Under the pieces are notes generated by a model. That model saw only the letters and a list, made by a program, of their open reading frames with translations, had not been told where the DNA came from and ran no database searches. Below, one piece after another: positions 25,365-30,028 of a stretch of 30,206 nt of DNA. Made by a program: the position numbers and the translations under genes. The stretch spans positions 1 through 30,206 of the IMG/VR virus record IMGVR_UViG_3300047562_003274; one strand, given 5' to 3'. Source of the stretch: a virus. The stretch's first letter is position 1. Every line of letters begins with the position of its first letter.

Positions 25365-25945
25365 GCTTTTTGCTGCTGTTTAGCCAACAACCTTTTAGAT
25401 TTGCTAATAGCTTTTTTTACTATCATTTTAGCTACAGATTGCACAAAAGGTAGTTTCCTTCTGCCAGCTTCTTCTCTTAGCCATTCTAGTATAGTGCCTA
25501 GATTTTCTTCACACCATTCTGGACCATTAGCATTCATAGCAATGGCTCTGCGTCTGCAACTGCAATTGGGTGTACTTTTGATACCAACAGCACTCAGCAT
25601 ACCTGACAATATTGTGCCAGGACCATTAGGATCACTATCTAGAGTGCGTGGCATGAAGCTTTGTAGAACCTCTTGATGTTTGTCTCCTAGTATTTTTGTC
25701 ATCATTTCTTCTAGGATTTGCTGCTGTTTTTCTGGAGGTTCTTTTTTGAACGTATCAAATTGAGCGCCCACAATCATAGGGATAGCTCTAGGTATGTTTT
25801 TAATAACCGCAAAGGCTCCTGACTGCTCAGAGATTCTAAACTCTATCTCTATTTTATCCATCTCTATAGTAGCCTCAGGAATTTCGTTACCTTTGGGATC
25901 TAATAATCTGTATCTGGTCAAGGTGACTGGTTTTTCAATAATCAT
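25361..25945 (-). CDS. Conserved-type phage protein with CxC motif (194 aa)
   Basis: A 194-residue protein with two parts. The first (1-115) is mixed, with IEMDKIEIEFRISEQSG. The second (124-185) has PNCSCRRRAIAMNANGPEWC, then ENLGTILEWLREEAGRRKLP, a helical continuation and a lysine-rich end. Cys128, Cys130 and Cys145 may bind metal. I recognise this C-x-C-x-x-R-A-x-x-M-N-x-x-G-P-x-x-C...I-x-x-W-L-x-E-x-A pattern as one that recurs beside phage terminase genes, without a known function to give it. Four-base overlaps with the HNH and ERCC4-type genes indicate coupled translation. A packaging or DNA-processing role is inferred from position. Confidence 0.8.
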   Translation of the reverse strand: MIIEKPVTLTRYRLLDPKGNEIPEATIEMDKIEIEFRISEQSGAFAVIKNIPRAIPMIVGAQFDTFKKEPPEKQQQILEEMMTKILGDKHQEVLQSFMPRTLDSDPNGPGTILSGMLSAVGIKSTPNCSCRRRAIAMNANGPEWCEENLGTILEWLREEAGRRKLPFVQSVAKMIVKKAISKSKRLLAKQQQKA

Positions 25946-26214
25946 GTTTTGCTCCTATTATGACTAATGATTTTAAAAAAGGTTTCGGCGTAAGAGTCCT
26001 CGTTGTGTTGAATAAACCCGTGATGTTCACGACATAAAGTAATACCGTTATTAATGTGATATCTTAACCCTGGAAATTCGCTCCATTTCTTAATGTGGTG
26101 AACTTGCAATTTCTTTTTGGCCTGACATCCTGGCCATTGACAGGTATATTTGTCTAATGCCTTTATTTTCTGTCTCCATTGCTTGTATTGCGCGTCTTGA
26201 TAATTTCTAAACAT
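25942..26214 (-). CDS. HNH endonuclease (90 aa)
   Basis: A 90-residue HNH nuclease. Cys25 and Cys30 (TCQWPGC), then LQVHHIKKW (His39, His40), INNGITLC (Asn55/56, Cys61) and REHHGF (His64, His65) give the HNH beta-beta-alpha metal fold, with two Cys-x-x-Cys/His zinc knuckles. HNH proteins of this size next to terminase in HK97-like phages activate the terminase at the packaging site. Start ATG 26214, overlapping the upstream gene by 8 bases; the downstream gene overlaps by 4. It could also be a homing nuclease, but the tight operon position favours packaging. Confidence 0.92.
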   Translation of the reverse strand: MFRNYQDAQYKQWRQKIKALDKYTCQWPGCQAKKKLQVHHIKKWSEFPGLRYHINNGITLCREHHGFIQHNEDSYAETFFKIISHNRSKT

Positions 26215-27013
26215 CTTCTGGTAGTAAAAAAGGTTTATCTACTTTATTATCTTCATAAGTATGATACTCTGTCAAGTTTTCTCTAGACTTATCTGTGGCC
26301 ATACGTAAAATTTCCATTTCTCGCCCTTGTTTTTCTCTTATCTCTTCGTCCTCGAGCATTCGTATAAGCCCCACCCAACTACTTTTCCCGTCCTCTATTC
26401 TTTTGATTCTTTGTTCTCTAGTGGCTTTTAGATCCTTGCTGATCTTTTGTTGTTCATTAAGCAGTTTAGTGTACTCGTTTGTGTAGTTAGCAATACTATT
26501 TCGGGCGAAACTTAATTGGGTTTCTAGGTTAGCTAATTTGGGGATATCCCGGTCTTCTTCATTTTTTGCATATTCTTTATCTACTTGGGATTGTAGTTTT
26601 TCGGTATCTGTAATGTGGCGTTTGCGCTCTTTCATAGATCGATTAATAAGAATGTCTATGGTGATAAATTGTTTGATTTGTAGTTCTTCAGCAGGTAAAA
26701 CGTCTTCTCTAAATTGTTTGACCAGATTGATCCAGGTATTTTCAAAATATTCTAGTTCGCCGCTGGCTTCATCAAATTGTCGTTTGATTTCTGTCCAAAA
26801 GTTTTTGCTGTGTAGTTTTATTCTTAGGGATTCGTAACCTTCGGGATCTGCTAGATATTCTAGGCGGGCATCTTCTATATATCTTTTAATTGGGGCAGGA
26901 GTACGGTTTAAATTGCGGGATATATCTGCTATACTTAAAGTTTTAAAATTTTCCTGGATATATTTTTGCTCTTCTAAAGATAGCTGGCCACGCTTTTTGT
27001 TGATTTTAGTCAT
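26207..27013 (-). CDS. terS: Candidate terminase small subunit (268 aa)
   Basis: The N-terminal 50 residues (QLSLEEQKYIQENFKTLSIA, then DISRNLNRTPAPIKRYI) form a helix-turn-helix of homeodomain/resolvase type, suited to DNA recognition. The middle (115-210) is a long Glu/Lys/Gln-rich coiled coil (DTEKLQSQVDKEY, YTKLLNEQQKISKDL). This HTH plus oligomerisation helix plus tail, directly before HNH and TerL, is the expected layout of a small terminase that recognises the packaging site. No ATPase motif. It overlaps the sigma-like gene by 8 bases and the HNH gene by 8. A transcription regulator is an alternative. Confidence 0.7.
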   Translation of the reverse strand: MTKINKKRGQLSLEEQKYIQENFKTLSIADISRNLNRTPAPIKRYIEDARLEYLADPEGYESLRIKLHSKNFWTEIKRQFDEASGELEYFENTWINLVKQFREDVLPAEELQIKQFITIDILINRSMKERKRHITDTEKLQSQVDKEYAKNEEDRDIPKLANLETQLSFARNSIANYTNEYTKLLNEQQKISKDLKATREQRIKRIEDGKSSWVGLIRMLEDEEIREKQGREMEILRMATDKSRENLTEYHTYEDNKVDKPFLLPEDV

Positions 27014-27644
27014 CTTCTTTGATGCCCTTTAGTATTTGTTGTATAGCTTGTACTAGATTTTCTTGTTGTTGCTTGGGGATTTTTTCTCCATGCTTGAATC
27101 TTAAATACGTTTCACGAAATTTTGTGGGCAATTTTTGCTCTATAAGTTCAAATATTTGTTTTTTAAGAGCTTGATGTTCTGTGGGGCTTTTGCTGTCTGT
27201 AATATTAAAGTCTAGGTCGTTAATACTTACAGGTTTCATAATATTCTTTTTGGCTATATTTCTAGAGGCCCAGCTAGTATATAAACTACATTCTTCAATA
27301 TTGCTAAACTCTGTACATTGATTGTTAGATTTAGAATAATGCTTATCATAAAACGGGCATGTTAGGCAAGGTTTGTCGGGCCTTTGATAATTATCTCGTT
27401 TATAATTAAAAAGTCTATTTCTTACGTGGGTCCATAGGAAATTTTCTAAAGGTCTGCTACTGTCGTATTTGTCTAATCCTTCTATAGCAAAGATGGCGGC
27501 TTGTTGTTTCATATCCTCATAGGTATGATAACCAAATTTAAATTTGTTACCTAGTCTTTTTGTTATATTATCTAGAGCAGAAAGGAAGGCTTCCTCGTCT
27601 ACTCCGTTAATCAGTTTCTTTTTGTTCTTCTTTTTTTTGCTCAT
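27006..27644 (-). CDS. Sigma-factor-like protein with cysteine cluster (212 aa)
   Basis: Residues 38-85 (GYHTYEDMKQQAAIFAIEGL, DKYDSSRPLENFLWTHVRN, RLFNYKRD) match sigma70 region 2 style: D-x-x-Q-x-A-x-x-A-I-E-G-L-D-K-Y-D followed by F-x-W-T-x-V-R-N-R, the core-binding and -10 recognition part. A cysteine cluster follows (C93, C96, C110, C119), probably a zinc-binding insert. The C-terminal helices (residues 155-205, LIEQKLPTKFRETYL, then LVQAIQQILKGI) could be a reduced region 4. Regions 1 and 3 are missing. Known phage analogues are gp55-like late sigma factors. The N-terminus is lysine-rich. It is near the head of the late operon, overlapping the 47-residue gene by 38 bases; a late transcription factor is the likely role. 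Confidence 0.78.
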   Translation of the reverse strand: MSKKKKNKKKLINGVDEEAFLSALDNITKRLGNKFKFGYHTYEDMKQQAAIFAIEGLDKYDSSRPLENFLWTHVRNRLFNYKRDNYQRPDKPCLTCPFYDKHYSKSNNQCTEFSNIEECSLYTSWASRNIAKKNIMKPVSINDLDFNITDSKSPTEHQALKKQIFELIEQKLPTKFRETYLRFKHGEKIPKQQQENLVQAIQQILKGIKEDD

Positions 27645-27750
27645 CTAATAGTTCTGCTACGGATTTTCCTTCTGGTTTTTCTAGGTCTTTTGAAACATCC
27701 AAACTAGCACACGCTTTGACGGATAGTTGGGAATTAACCGATTTAGTCAT
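27607..27750 (-). CDS. Small charged protein, first gene of the late operon (47 aa)
   Basis: A 47-codon gene: MTKSVNSQLSVKACASLDVS at the start, then KDLEKPEGKSVAELLDEQKK and a Lys/Glu-rich tail to a TAA at 27609-27607. The ATG at 27750 is preceded by AAGGAGAAACC, the strongest Shine-Dalgarno in this region, which makes it a real gene. It overlaps the sigma-like gene by 38 bases in another frame, and that gene has no good ribosome binding site of its own, so it is probably translated by coupling. No family recognised. It may simply serve as the leader that lets ribosomes load, or modulate the sigma-like protein. Confidence 0.75.
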   Translation of the reverse strand: MTKSVNSQLSVKACASLDVSKDLEKPEGKSVAELLDEQKKEEQKETD

Positions 27751-27759
27751 GGTTTCTCC

Positions 27760-27790
27760 TTGCAAAAATATGTTACTTTAGTACTATACT
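27760..27790 (+). promoter_or_regulatory. Rightward promoter of the divergent region
   Basis: TTGCAA (27760-27765) and TATACT (27785-27790) with a 19-base spacer, which is longer than ideal. The -10 lies inside the palindrome 27775-27795. A start near 27797 would give a leader of about 33 bases to ATG 27830, with AAAGGG as ribosome binding site. Confidence 0.5.
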
Positions 27791-27795
27791 AAAGT
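27775..27795. promoter_or_regulatory. Perfect 21-bp operator-like palindrome
   Basis: Arms ACTTTAGTA (27775-27783) and TACTAAAGT (27787-27795) around a 3-base centre (CTA). It sits in the divergent intergenic region, overlapping the -10 elements of both promoters. Symmetry and place fit a repressor or activator site. Confidence 0.75.
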
Positions 27796-27813
27796 TAATA
27801 CACTGTATGTCAA
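27783..27813 (-). promoter_or_regulatory. Leftward promoter of the late operon
   Basis: On the minus strand TTGACA (27813-27808), perfect to consensus, and TATAGT (27788-27783) with a 19-base spacer. A start near 27776 would leave about 26 bases to ATG 27750. The long spacer suggests it is weak without an activator. Confidence 0.6.
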
Positions 27814-27829
27814 AAAAAGGGTCATTAAA

Positions 27830-28030
27830 ATGGCTAATTATAAAAAGTGGAGTAGGGCAGAGAAGCAATTTATCCTGGATCATTTTGAATCTTTCAGTGA
27901 CAAATATATAGCAGCAAGAATGAGCGCCCTAAGCGGAGAAAATATAACAGACAACATGATTCGACAGCAACGTAGAGCCATGAAAACGGTTAAAAAAAGA
28001 GGCAGGCCCAAGAAAAAACAGGATTCGTAA
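27830..28030 (+). CDS. Small DNA-binding-like protein with AT-hook tail (66 aa)
   Basis: A 66-residue basic protein. WSRAEKQFILDHFESFSDKY, then IAARMSAL and GENITDNMIRQQRRAMK reads like a small homeodomain-type helix-turn-helix, and the C-terminal KKRGRPKKK is an AT-hook-like element for the minor groove of A/T-rich DNA. The helix pattern (W/L-S-x-x-E-x-x-F/Y-I-x-x-x-F) is shared with the start of the candidate small terminase at 26207-27013. Start ATG 27830 is supported by AAAGGG 8 bases upstream. As the first rightward gene beside the palindrome, it is the natural candidate to bind it. Role inferred. Confidence 0.75.
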   Translation: MANYKKWSRAEKQFILDHFESFSDKYIAARMSALSGENITDNMIRQQRRAMKTVKKRGRPKKKQDS

Positions 28031-28080
28031 TATTAGAAAAACGGTTAAATTGTTTTGATGGTGCTTGTTGTGTTTGCATG

Positions 28081-28099
28081 CCCCCCCGCTTTTGGGGGG
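28081..28099. repeat. Dispersed palindrome, C6-loop-G6
   Basis: CCCCCC and GGGGGG arms around a short loop containing GCTTTT. It is the first of the dispersed C/G-arm palindromes of the right arm. Confidence 0.75.
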
Positions 28100-28133
28100 T
28101 TATCCCCCCTAGCGAGGGAGAACAAAAAAACCC

Positions 28134-28151
28134 ACCCCCTATTGTGGGGGT
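28134..28151. repeat. Dispersed palindrome ACCCCC-N6-GGGGGT
   Basis: Perfect 6-base arms with loop TATTGT. Same design as the elements at 28212, 28247, 28566 and 28783. Confidence 0.8.
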
Positions 28152-28211
28152 AAGCTCGGGCTCACCCTTCCGATGGGGGGTGTGTTCCATCTAATCTACT
28201 ACGGTCGAACC

Positions 28212-28230
28212 ACCCCCTCTTTTTGGGGGT
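28212..28230. repeat. Dispersed palindrome ACCCCC-N7-GGGGGT
   Basis: Perfect 6-base arms with loop TCTTTTT, 60 bases from the previous copy. Confidence 0.8.
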
Positions 28231-28246
28231 AAGCGTGTTCGATTCT

Positions 28247-28264
28247 ACCCCTACTCTGAGGGGT
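28247..28264. repeat. Dispersed palindrome ACCCCT-N6-AGGGGT
   Basis: Perfect arms with loop ACTCTG. The inner base pair differs from the other copies (T/A instead of C/G) in both arms, a compensated change that points to selection on pairing. Confidence 0.8.
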
Positions 28265-28267
28265 GCA

Positions 28268-28307
28268 GCAAAATGCATTGCAAAATGCAAAAAACGACGC
28301 AAAATGC
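28268..28307 (+). repeat. Three direct copies of GCAAAATGC
   Basis: Copies at 28268-28276, 28280-28288 and 28299-28307, with starts 12 and 19 bases apart. They precede the sigma54-like element by about 70-110 bases, a usual distance for activator sites. Not seen elsewhere in the window on reading. Confidence 0.6.
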
Positions 28308-28375
28308 TACACCTACCAATGGGGGATACGATACGAAAAACCCTATTTTTATAGGCTCAAAAATTTTTTTCCGAA

Positions 28376-28391
28376 TGGCACGCCGATTGCA
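28376..28391 (+). promoter_or_regulatory. Sigma54 (RpoN)-type -24/-12 element
   Basis: TGGCACG-CCGA-TTGCA matches the sigma54 consensus TGGCACG-N4-TTGCW at every fixed base, with GG (28377-28378) and GC (28389-28390) in the required 12-base register. A start near 28402 would leave about 38 bases to ATG 28440. An overlapping TATACT (28395-28400) is the -10 word of neighbouring promoters but lacks a -35. Confidence 0.5.
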
Positions 28392-28439
28392 TTATATACT
28401 GGCATGGAAAACGAAACCTTTACTTTGGAGATTGAAAAA

Positions 28440-28586
28440 ATGGAAATGCAAATTCTCTACATTTCAGATTGCTGTGGTGCATATCTTGACGATTGCCATA
28501 TCGAATATGGTATCTGCAACGATTGCGGTGAGCATTGCGAAGTGCTGACCGAAGAATATCCTGCCACCCCCGTTTGTGGGGGGTAG
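28440..28586 (+). CDS. Zinc-ribbon mini-protein (48 aa)
   Basis: MEMQILYISDCCGAYLDDCH at the start, then IEYGICNDCGEHCEVLTEEY, 48 residues to a TAG at 28584-28586. The Cys pairs (SDCCG and ICNDCGEHC) form a small zinc-ribbon as in many tiny phage proteins. I choose ATG 28440 because GGAG lies 9 bases before it; the in-frame ATG 28404 sits at the predicted transcription start, and a GTG at 28263 would read through the promoter and the repeats. The stop codon overlaps a C/G-arm palindrome (28566-28584), so the last residues (TPVCGG) come from that element. Function unknown. Confidence 0.75.
   Translation: MEMQILYISDCCGAYLDDCHIEYGICNDCGEHCEVLTEEYPATPVCGG
28566..28584. repeat. Dispersed palindrome ACCCCC-N7-GGGGGT in a gene end
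   Basis: Perfect arms with loop GTTTGTG, spanning the last codons and the first base of the stop of the zinc-ribbon gene. It may add a terminator-like stem, though no T run follows. Confidence 0.8.
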
Positions 28587-28607
28587 GAAAAAATCTGAAA
28601 AAAACTC

Positions 28608-28636
28608 TTGACAATCCCAAAAACTGCCGATATACT
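28608..28636 (+). promoter_or_regulatory. Sigma70-type early promoter
   Basis: TTGACA (28608-28613), 17-base spacer, TATACT (28631-28636). Near-consensus; a start near 28643 leaves about 30 bases to ATG 28674 with AGGA 8 bases before it. Confidence 0.85.
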
Positions 28637-28673
28637 AGAATAGTTCACCACAAGTACCACTAGGACACGAAAA

Positions 28674-29183
28674 ATGTTCAACACTCAACAGATTGCCAAC
28701 GCTATCGCCACGATCGACGCAAAGAGTGGGCCTACGCTCTACACCCCCCAAAAGAACCACGAAGCCTATATGCTCTACCACTACCCCAAAAGTGGGGTTG
28801 CTTGTGAGAGTCTGGTATTTCAGACAATGCTGCAGCATGGTCTGCAGGCTGAATGGGTCGGTGACGATAACAGTCACGACATATCCCTCTACGTGGGGGG
28901 TCGCCTAGTCCGTGTTGAAGTCAAGTCTAGTGTCATGCACGGCACGCCCGCACGATTCAAGTTTCACGGTGTCAAGTCCGAAAAATTCGATCTGCTGGTT
29001 CTGGTTTTCATCCACCCAACAGAGGGGACAGTCGTCAAGACTTGTCGCAAGTCGGACGTTGAAAACTGGATCCAGTCCAGCGGGGCTAAGATTCAGCGGG
29101 ACGGCTACAATATCAATTTTCACCGCAGCATGACCCACAAAGACATCCCCACCACAGAGTGGCACCCGGAGGAGGGGTGCTAG
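28674..29183 (+). CDS. PD-(D/E)XK nuclease-like protein (169 aa)
   Basis: A 169-residue protein with the core of the restriction-endonuclease-like nucleases: Glu45 in an early helix (ACESLVFQTMLQHGL), SHDISLYVGG (Asp69), RVEVKSS (Glu82-x-Lys84) and a following KFDLLVLVFI strand. The D-x12-E-x-K spacing fits a PD-(D/E)XK metal site. These enzymes cut or process DNA. The family within the superfamily is not clear; Holliday-junction or restriction-type nucleases are options. AGGA precedes the ATG and a near-perfect sigma70 promoter lies at 28608-28636. The gene uses many G/C-ending codons, unlike the leftward genes, and a C/G-arm palindrome (28783-28798) is read as codons YPKSGV. Confidence 0.78.
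   Translation: MFNTQQIANAIATIDAKSGPTLYTPQKNHEAYMLYHYPKSGVACESLVFQTMLQHGLQAEWVGDDNSHDISLYVGGRLVRVEVKSSVMHGTPARFKFHGVKSEKFDLLVLVFIHPTEGTVVKTCRKSDVENWIQSSGAKIQRDGYNINFHRSMTHKDIPTTEWHPEEGC
28783..28798. repeat. Dispersed palindrome ACCCC-N6-GGGGT inside a gene
   Basis: Five-base arms with loop AAAAGT, within the nuclease-like gene and in frame. A variant of the family found in the intergenic stretch. Confidence 0.75.
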
Positions 29184-29224
29184 TCTCACCCCAACCACCG
29201 GGCTAGGGCCACCTATTAGGGGGG

Positions 29225-29253
29225 TTGACAAACACAAAAACTTTTGGTAGACT
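29225..29253 (+). promoter_or_regulatory. Sigma70-type early promoter
   Basis: TTGACA (29225-29230), 17-base spacer, TAGACT (29248-29253). Start near 29260 leaves about 20 bases to ATG 29280. Confidence 0.8.
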
Positions 29254-29279
29254 TTGGAAATAAGAAAGAGAGAAAGAAA

Positions 29280-29489
29280 ATGAAAAGTGATTTTGGCTTG
29301 ACGATTGCTCCGAGTGTAAACAGTTGGCAAGATAGGTTTCACTCGCTGAATACTTTCACGATTCAGACTTGGCTAAGAACTGCCCAAAAACATCTCCCCA
29401 CTATGGAGGGGGTGGATCGTGAAGCGTTTGAGAATGGCATTCGTGCCGCTGCTGGTGTTCTGAAACTTCGTTGGAGGAATTGGGAATGA
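29280..29489 (+). CDS. Small hypothetical protein (69 aa)
   Basis: A 69-residue protein, MKSDFGLTIAPSVNSWQDRF onward, helical with WLRTAQKHLP and a C-terminal AAAGVLKLRWRNWE. I do not recognise it. The start is ATG 29280, since an earlier TTG lies inside the promoter -10 region; the ribosome binding site is a purine-rich AAGAGAGAAAG. Its stop overlaps the start of the membrane peptide (ATGATG at 29486). Probably an early-region accessory protein. Confidence 0.65.
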   Translation: MKSDFGLTIAPSVNSWQDRFHSLNTFTIQTWLRTAQKHLPTMEGVDREAFENGIRAAAGVLKLRWRNWE

Positions 29490-29560
29490 TGCTCTTGACC
29501 GTTGCAGTCTCGTTTGCTATACTGTTCTGCGGGTTCGCCGCCCTCTATCTAACCCTATAA
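29486..29560 (+). CDS. 24-residue membrane peptide
   Basis: MMLLTVAVSFAILFCGFAAL and four more residues to a TAA at 29558-29560: a single hydrophobic helix. GGAGG at 29473-29477, 8 bases before the ATG, is one of the best ribosome binding sites of the right arm, and the ATG overlaps the previous stop (ATGA). A promoter for the next gene lies inside this frame, so the sequence serves two purposes. Small phage membrane peptides can be toxins, exclusion factors or lysis aids; none can be chosen here. Confidence 0.55.
   Translation: MMLLTVAVSFAILFCGFAALYLTL
29495..29523 (+). promoter_or_regulatory. Sigma70-type early promoter within the membrane peptide frame
   Basis: TTGACC (29495-29500), 17-base spacer, TATACT (29518-29523). 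Start near 29530, about 40 bases before ATG 29572. Confidence 0.75.
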
Positions 29561-29571
29561 GGAAAACCACA

Positions 29572-29862
29572 ATGAATACGGAAAAACTCATGCAACAATA
29601 CCCGATTCTCACCGATGCTTGGAATCAGTGTACCCTAGTCTGGAAAGGTATCGAGCAGAATGGAACGGTTCACAAGTTCAACCGAAAAGAGTTGAGAAAA
29701 ATTGTAAAGGCTAACCGTCGATCGGTCGATAAAAGGCTAGTCGGTGGGAATGACCACATGATTGAAAAGGTAGGAAAGCCTGGCTCCCCCGAAAGGGTGG
29801 CTGCATTGGCTGCTCAATATGCTAGGATGAGTGAAGATGAATCGTCCCCCTTTGGAGAGTGA
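29572..29862 (+). CDS. Hypothetical protein (96 aa)
   Basis: A 96-residue protein with no recognised family. A tryptophan-containing helix (LTDAWNQCTLVWKG) is followed by a basic middle (FNRKELRKIVKANRRSVDKR) that could contact nucleic acid, and an Ala-rich helix near the end (ERVAALAAQYARMSEDE). AAGGA 10 bases before the ATG supports the start. The stop at 29860-29862 overlaps the ribosome binding region of the next gene. Confidence 0.7.
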   Translation: MNTEKLMQQYPILTDAWNQCTLVWKGIEQNGTVHKFNRKELRKIVKANRRSVDKRLVGGNDHMIEKVGKPGSPERVAALAAQYARMSEDESSPFGE

Positions 29863-29866
29863 AAGC

Positions 29867-30028
29867 ATGAACAGTATCAAGCTAACCTATGTGCAAGTGA
29901 ACAGCACCGGCGAGAAGCAGTGGGTAAAGGATACGTATGTTCAGGCCTACCCTAAGTTGTATACGCCTGTTCAGTTCAAGGGTATCAAAATCCAGGCCGA
30001 GGTGAAGGATATCTATTCCCCCCGATAG
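29867..30028 (+). CDS. Small hypothetical protein (53 aa)
   Basis: A 53-residue protein, MNSIKLTYVQVNSTGEKQWV onward, of four or five short beta-strands (TYVQAYPKLY, GIKIQAEVKD). The start at 29867 has GGAG 9 bases before it; a longer reading from a GTG would overlap the previous gene. It follows by 4 bases and probably shares its message. The final codons and stop (TAG 30026-30028) fall in a C-run/G-run sequence. Not recognised. Confidence 0.65.
   Translation: MNSIKLTYVQVNSTGEKQWVKDTYVQAYPKLYTPVQFKGIKIQAEVKDIYSPR

Larger units (their letters stand above)
28031..28439 (+). other. Gene-free stretch with palindromes and repeats
   Basis: About 400 bases with no gene I can support. It holds four short C-run/G-run palindromes (entries below), a 9-base direct repeat in three copies, a CCTAT-TTTT-ATAGG hairpin at 28341-28354 followed after 8 bases by a run of T, and near the end a sigma54-like element. 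The 12-base word AAAACGGTTAAA occurs at 28040-28051 and again inside the preceding gene. A termination signal for the 66-residue gene could be the hairpin at 28341, but it is weak. Confidence 0.6.

Noticed and set aside
28081-28264. CRISPR-like array
   Set aside because: The palindromes are much shorter than CRISPR repeats, are irregularly spaced, vary in the loop, and no cas genes are present.
28341-28370. Terminator of the 66-aa gene (CCTAT-TTTT-ATAGG stem with later T run)
   Set aside because: Stem of only five mainly A/T pairs, and the T run starts 8 bases after it; not enough for a call.
28263-28439. N-terminal extension of the zinc-ribbon protein from a GTG at 28263 (107 aa total)
   Set aside because: It would read through three direct repeats and the sigma54-like element, has no ribosome binding site, and the ATG at 28440 has a good one.
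28273-28548. 91-aa frame overlapping the zinc-ribbon gene
   Set aside because: Other frame of the same region, no ribosome binding site, and implausible composition (K, I, T and W clusters); the zinc-ribbon frame has clear Cys spacing.
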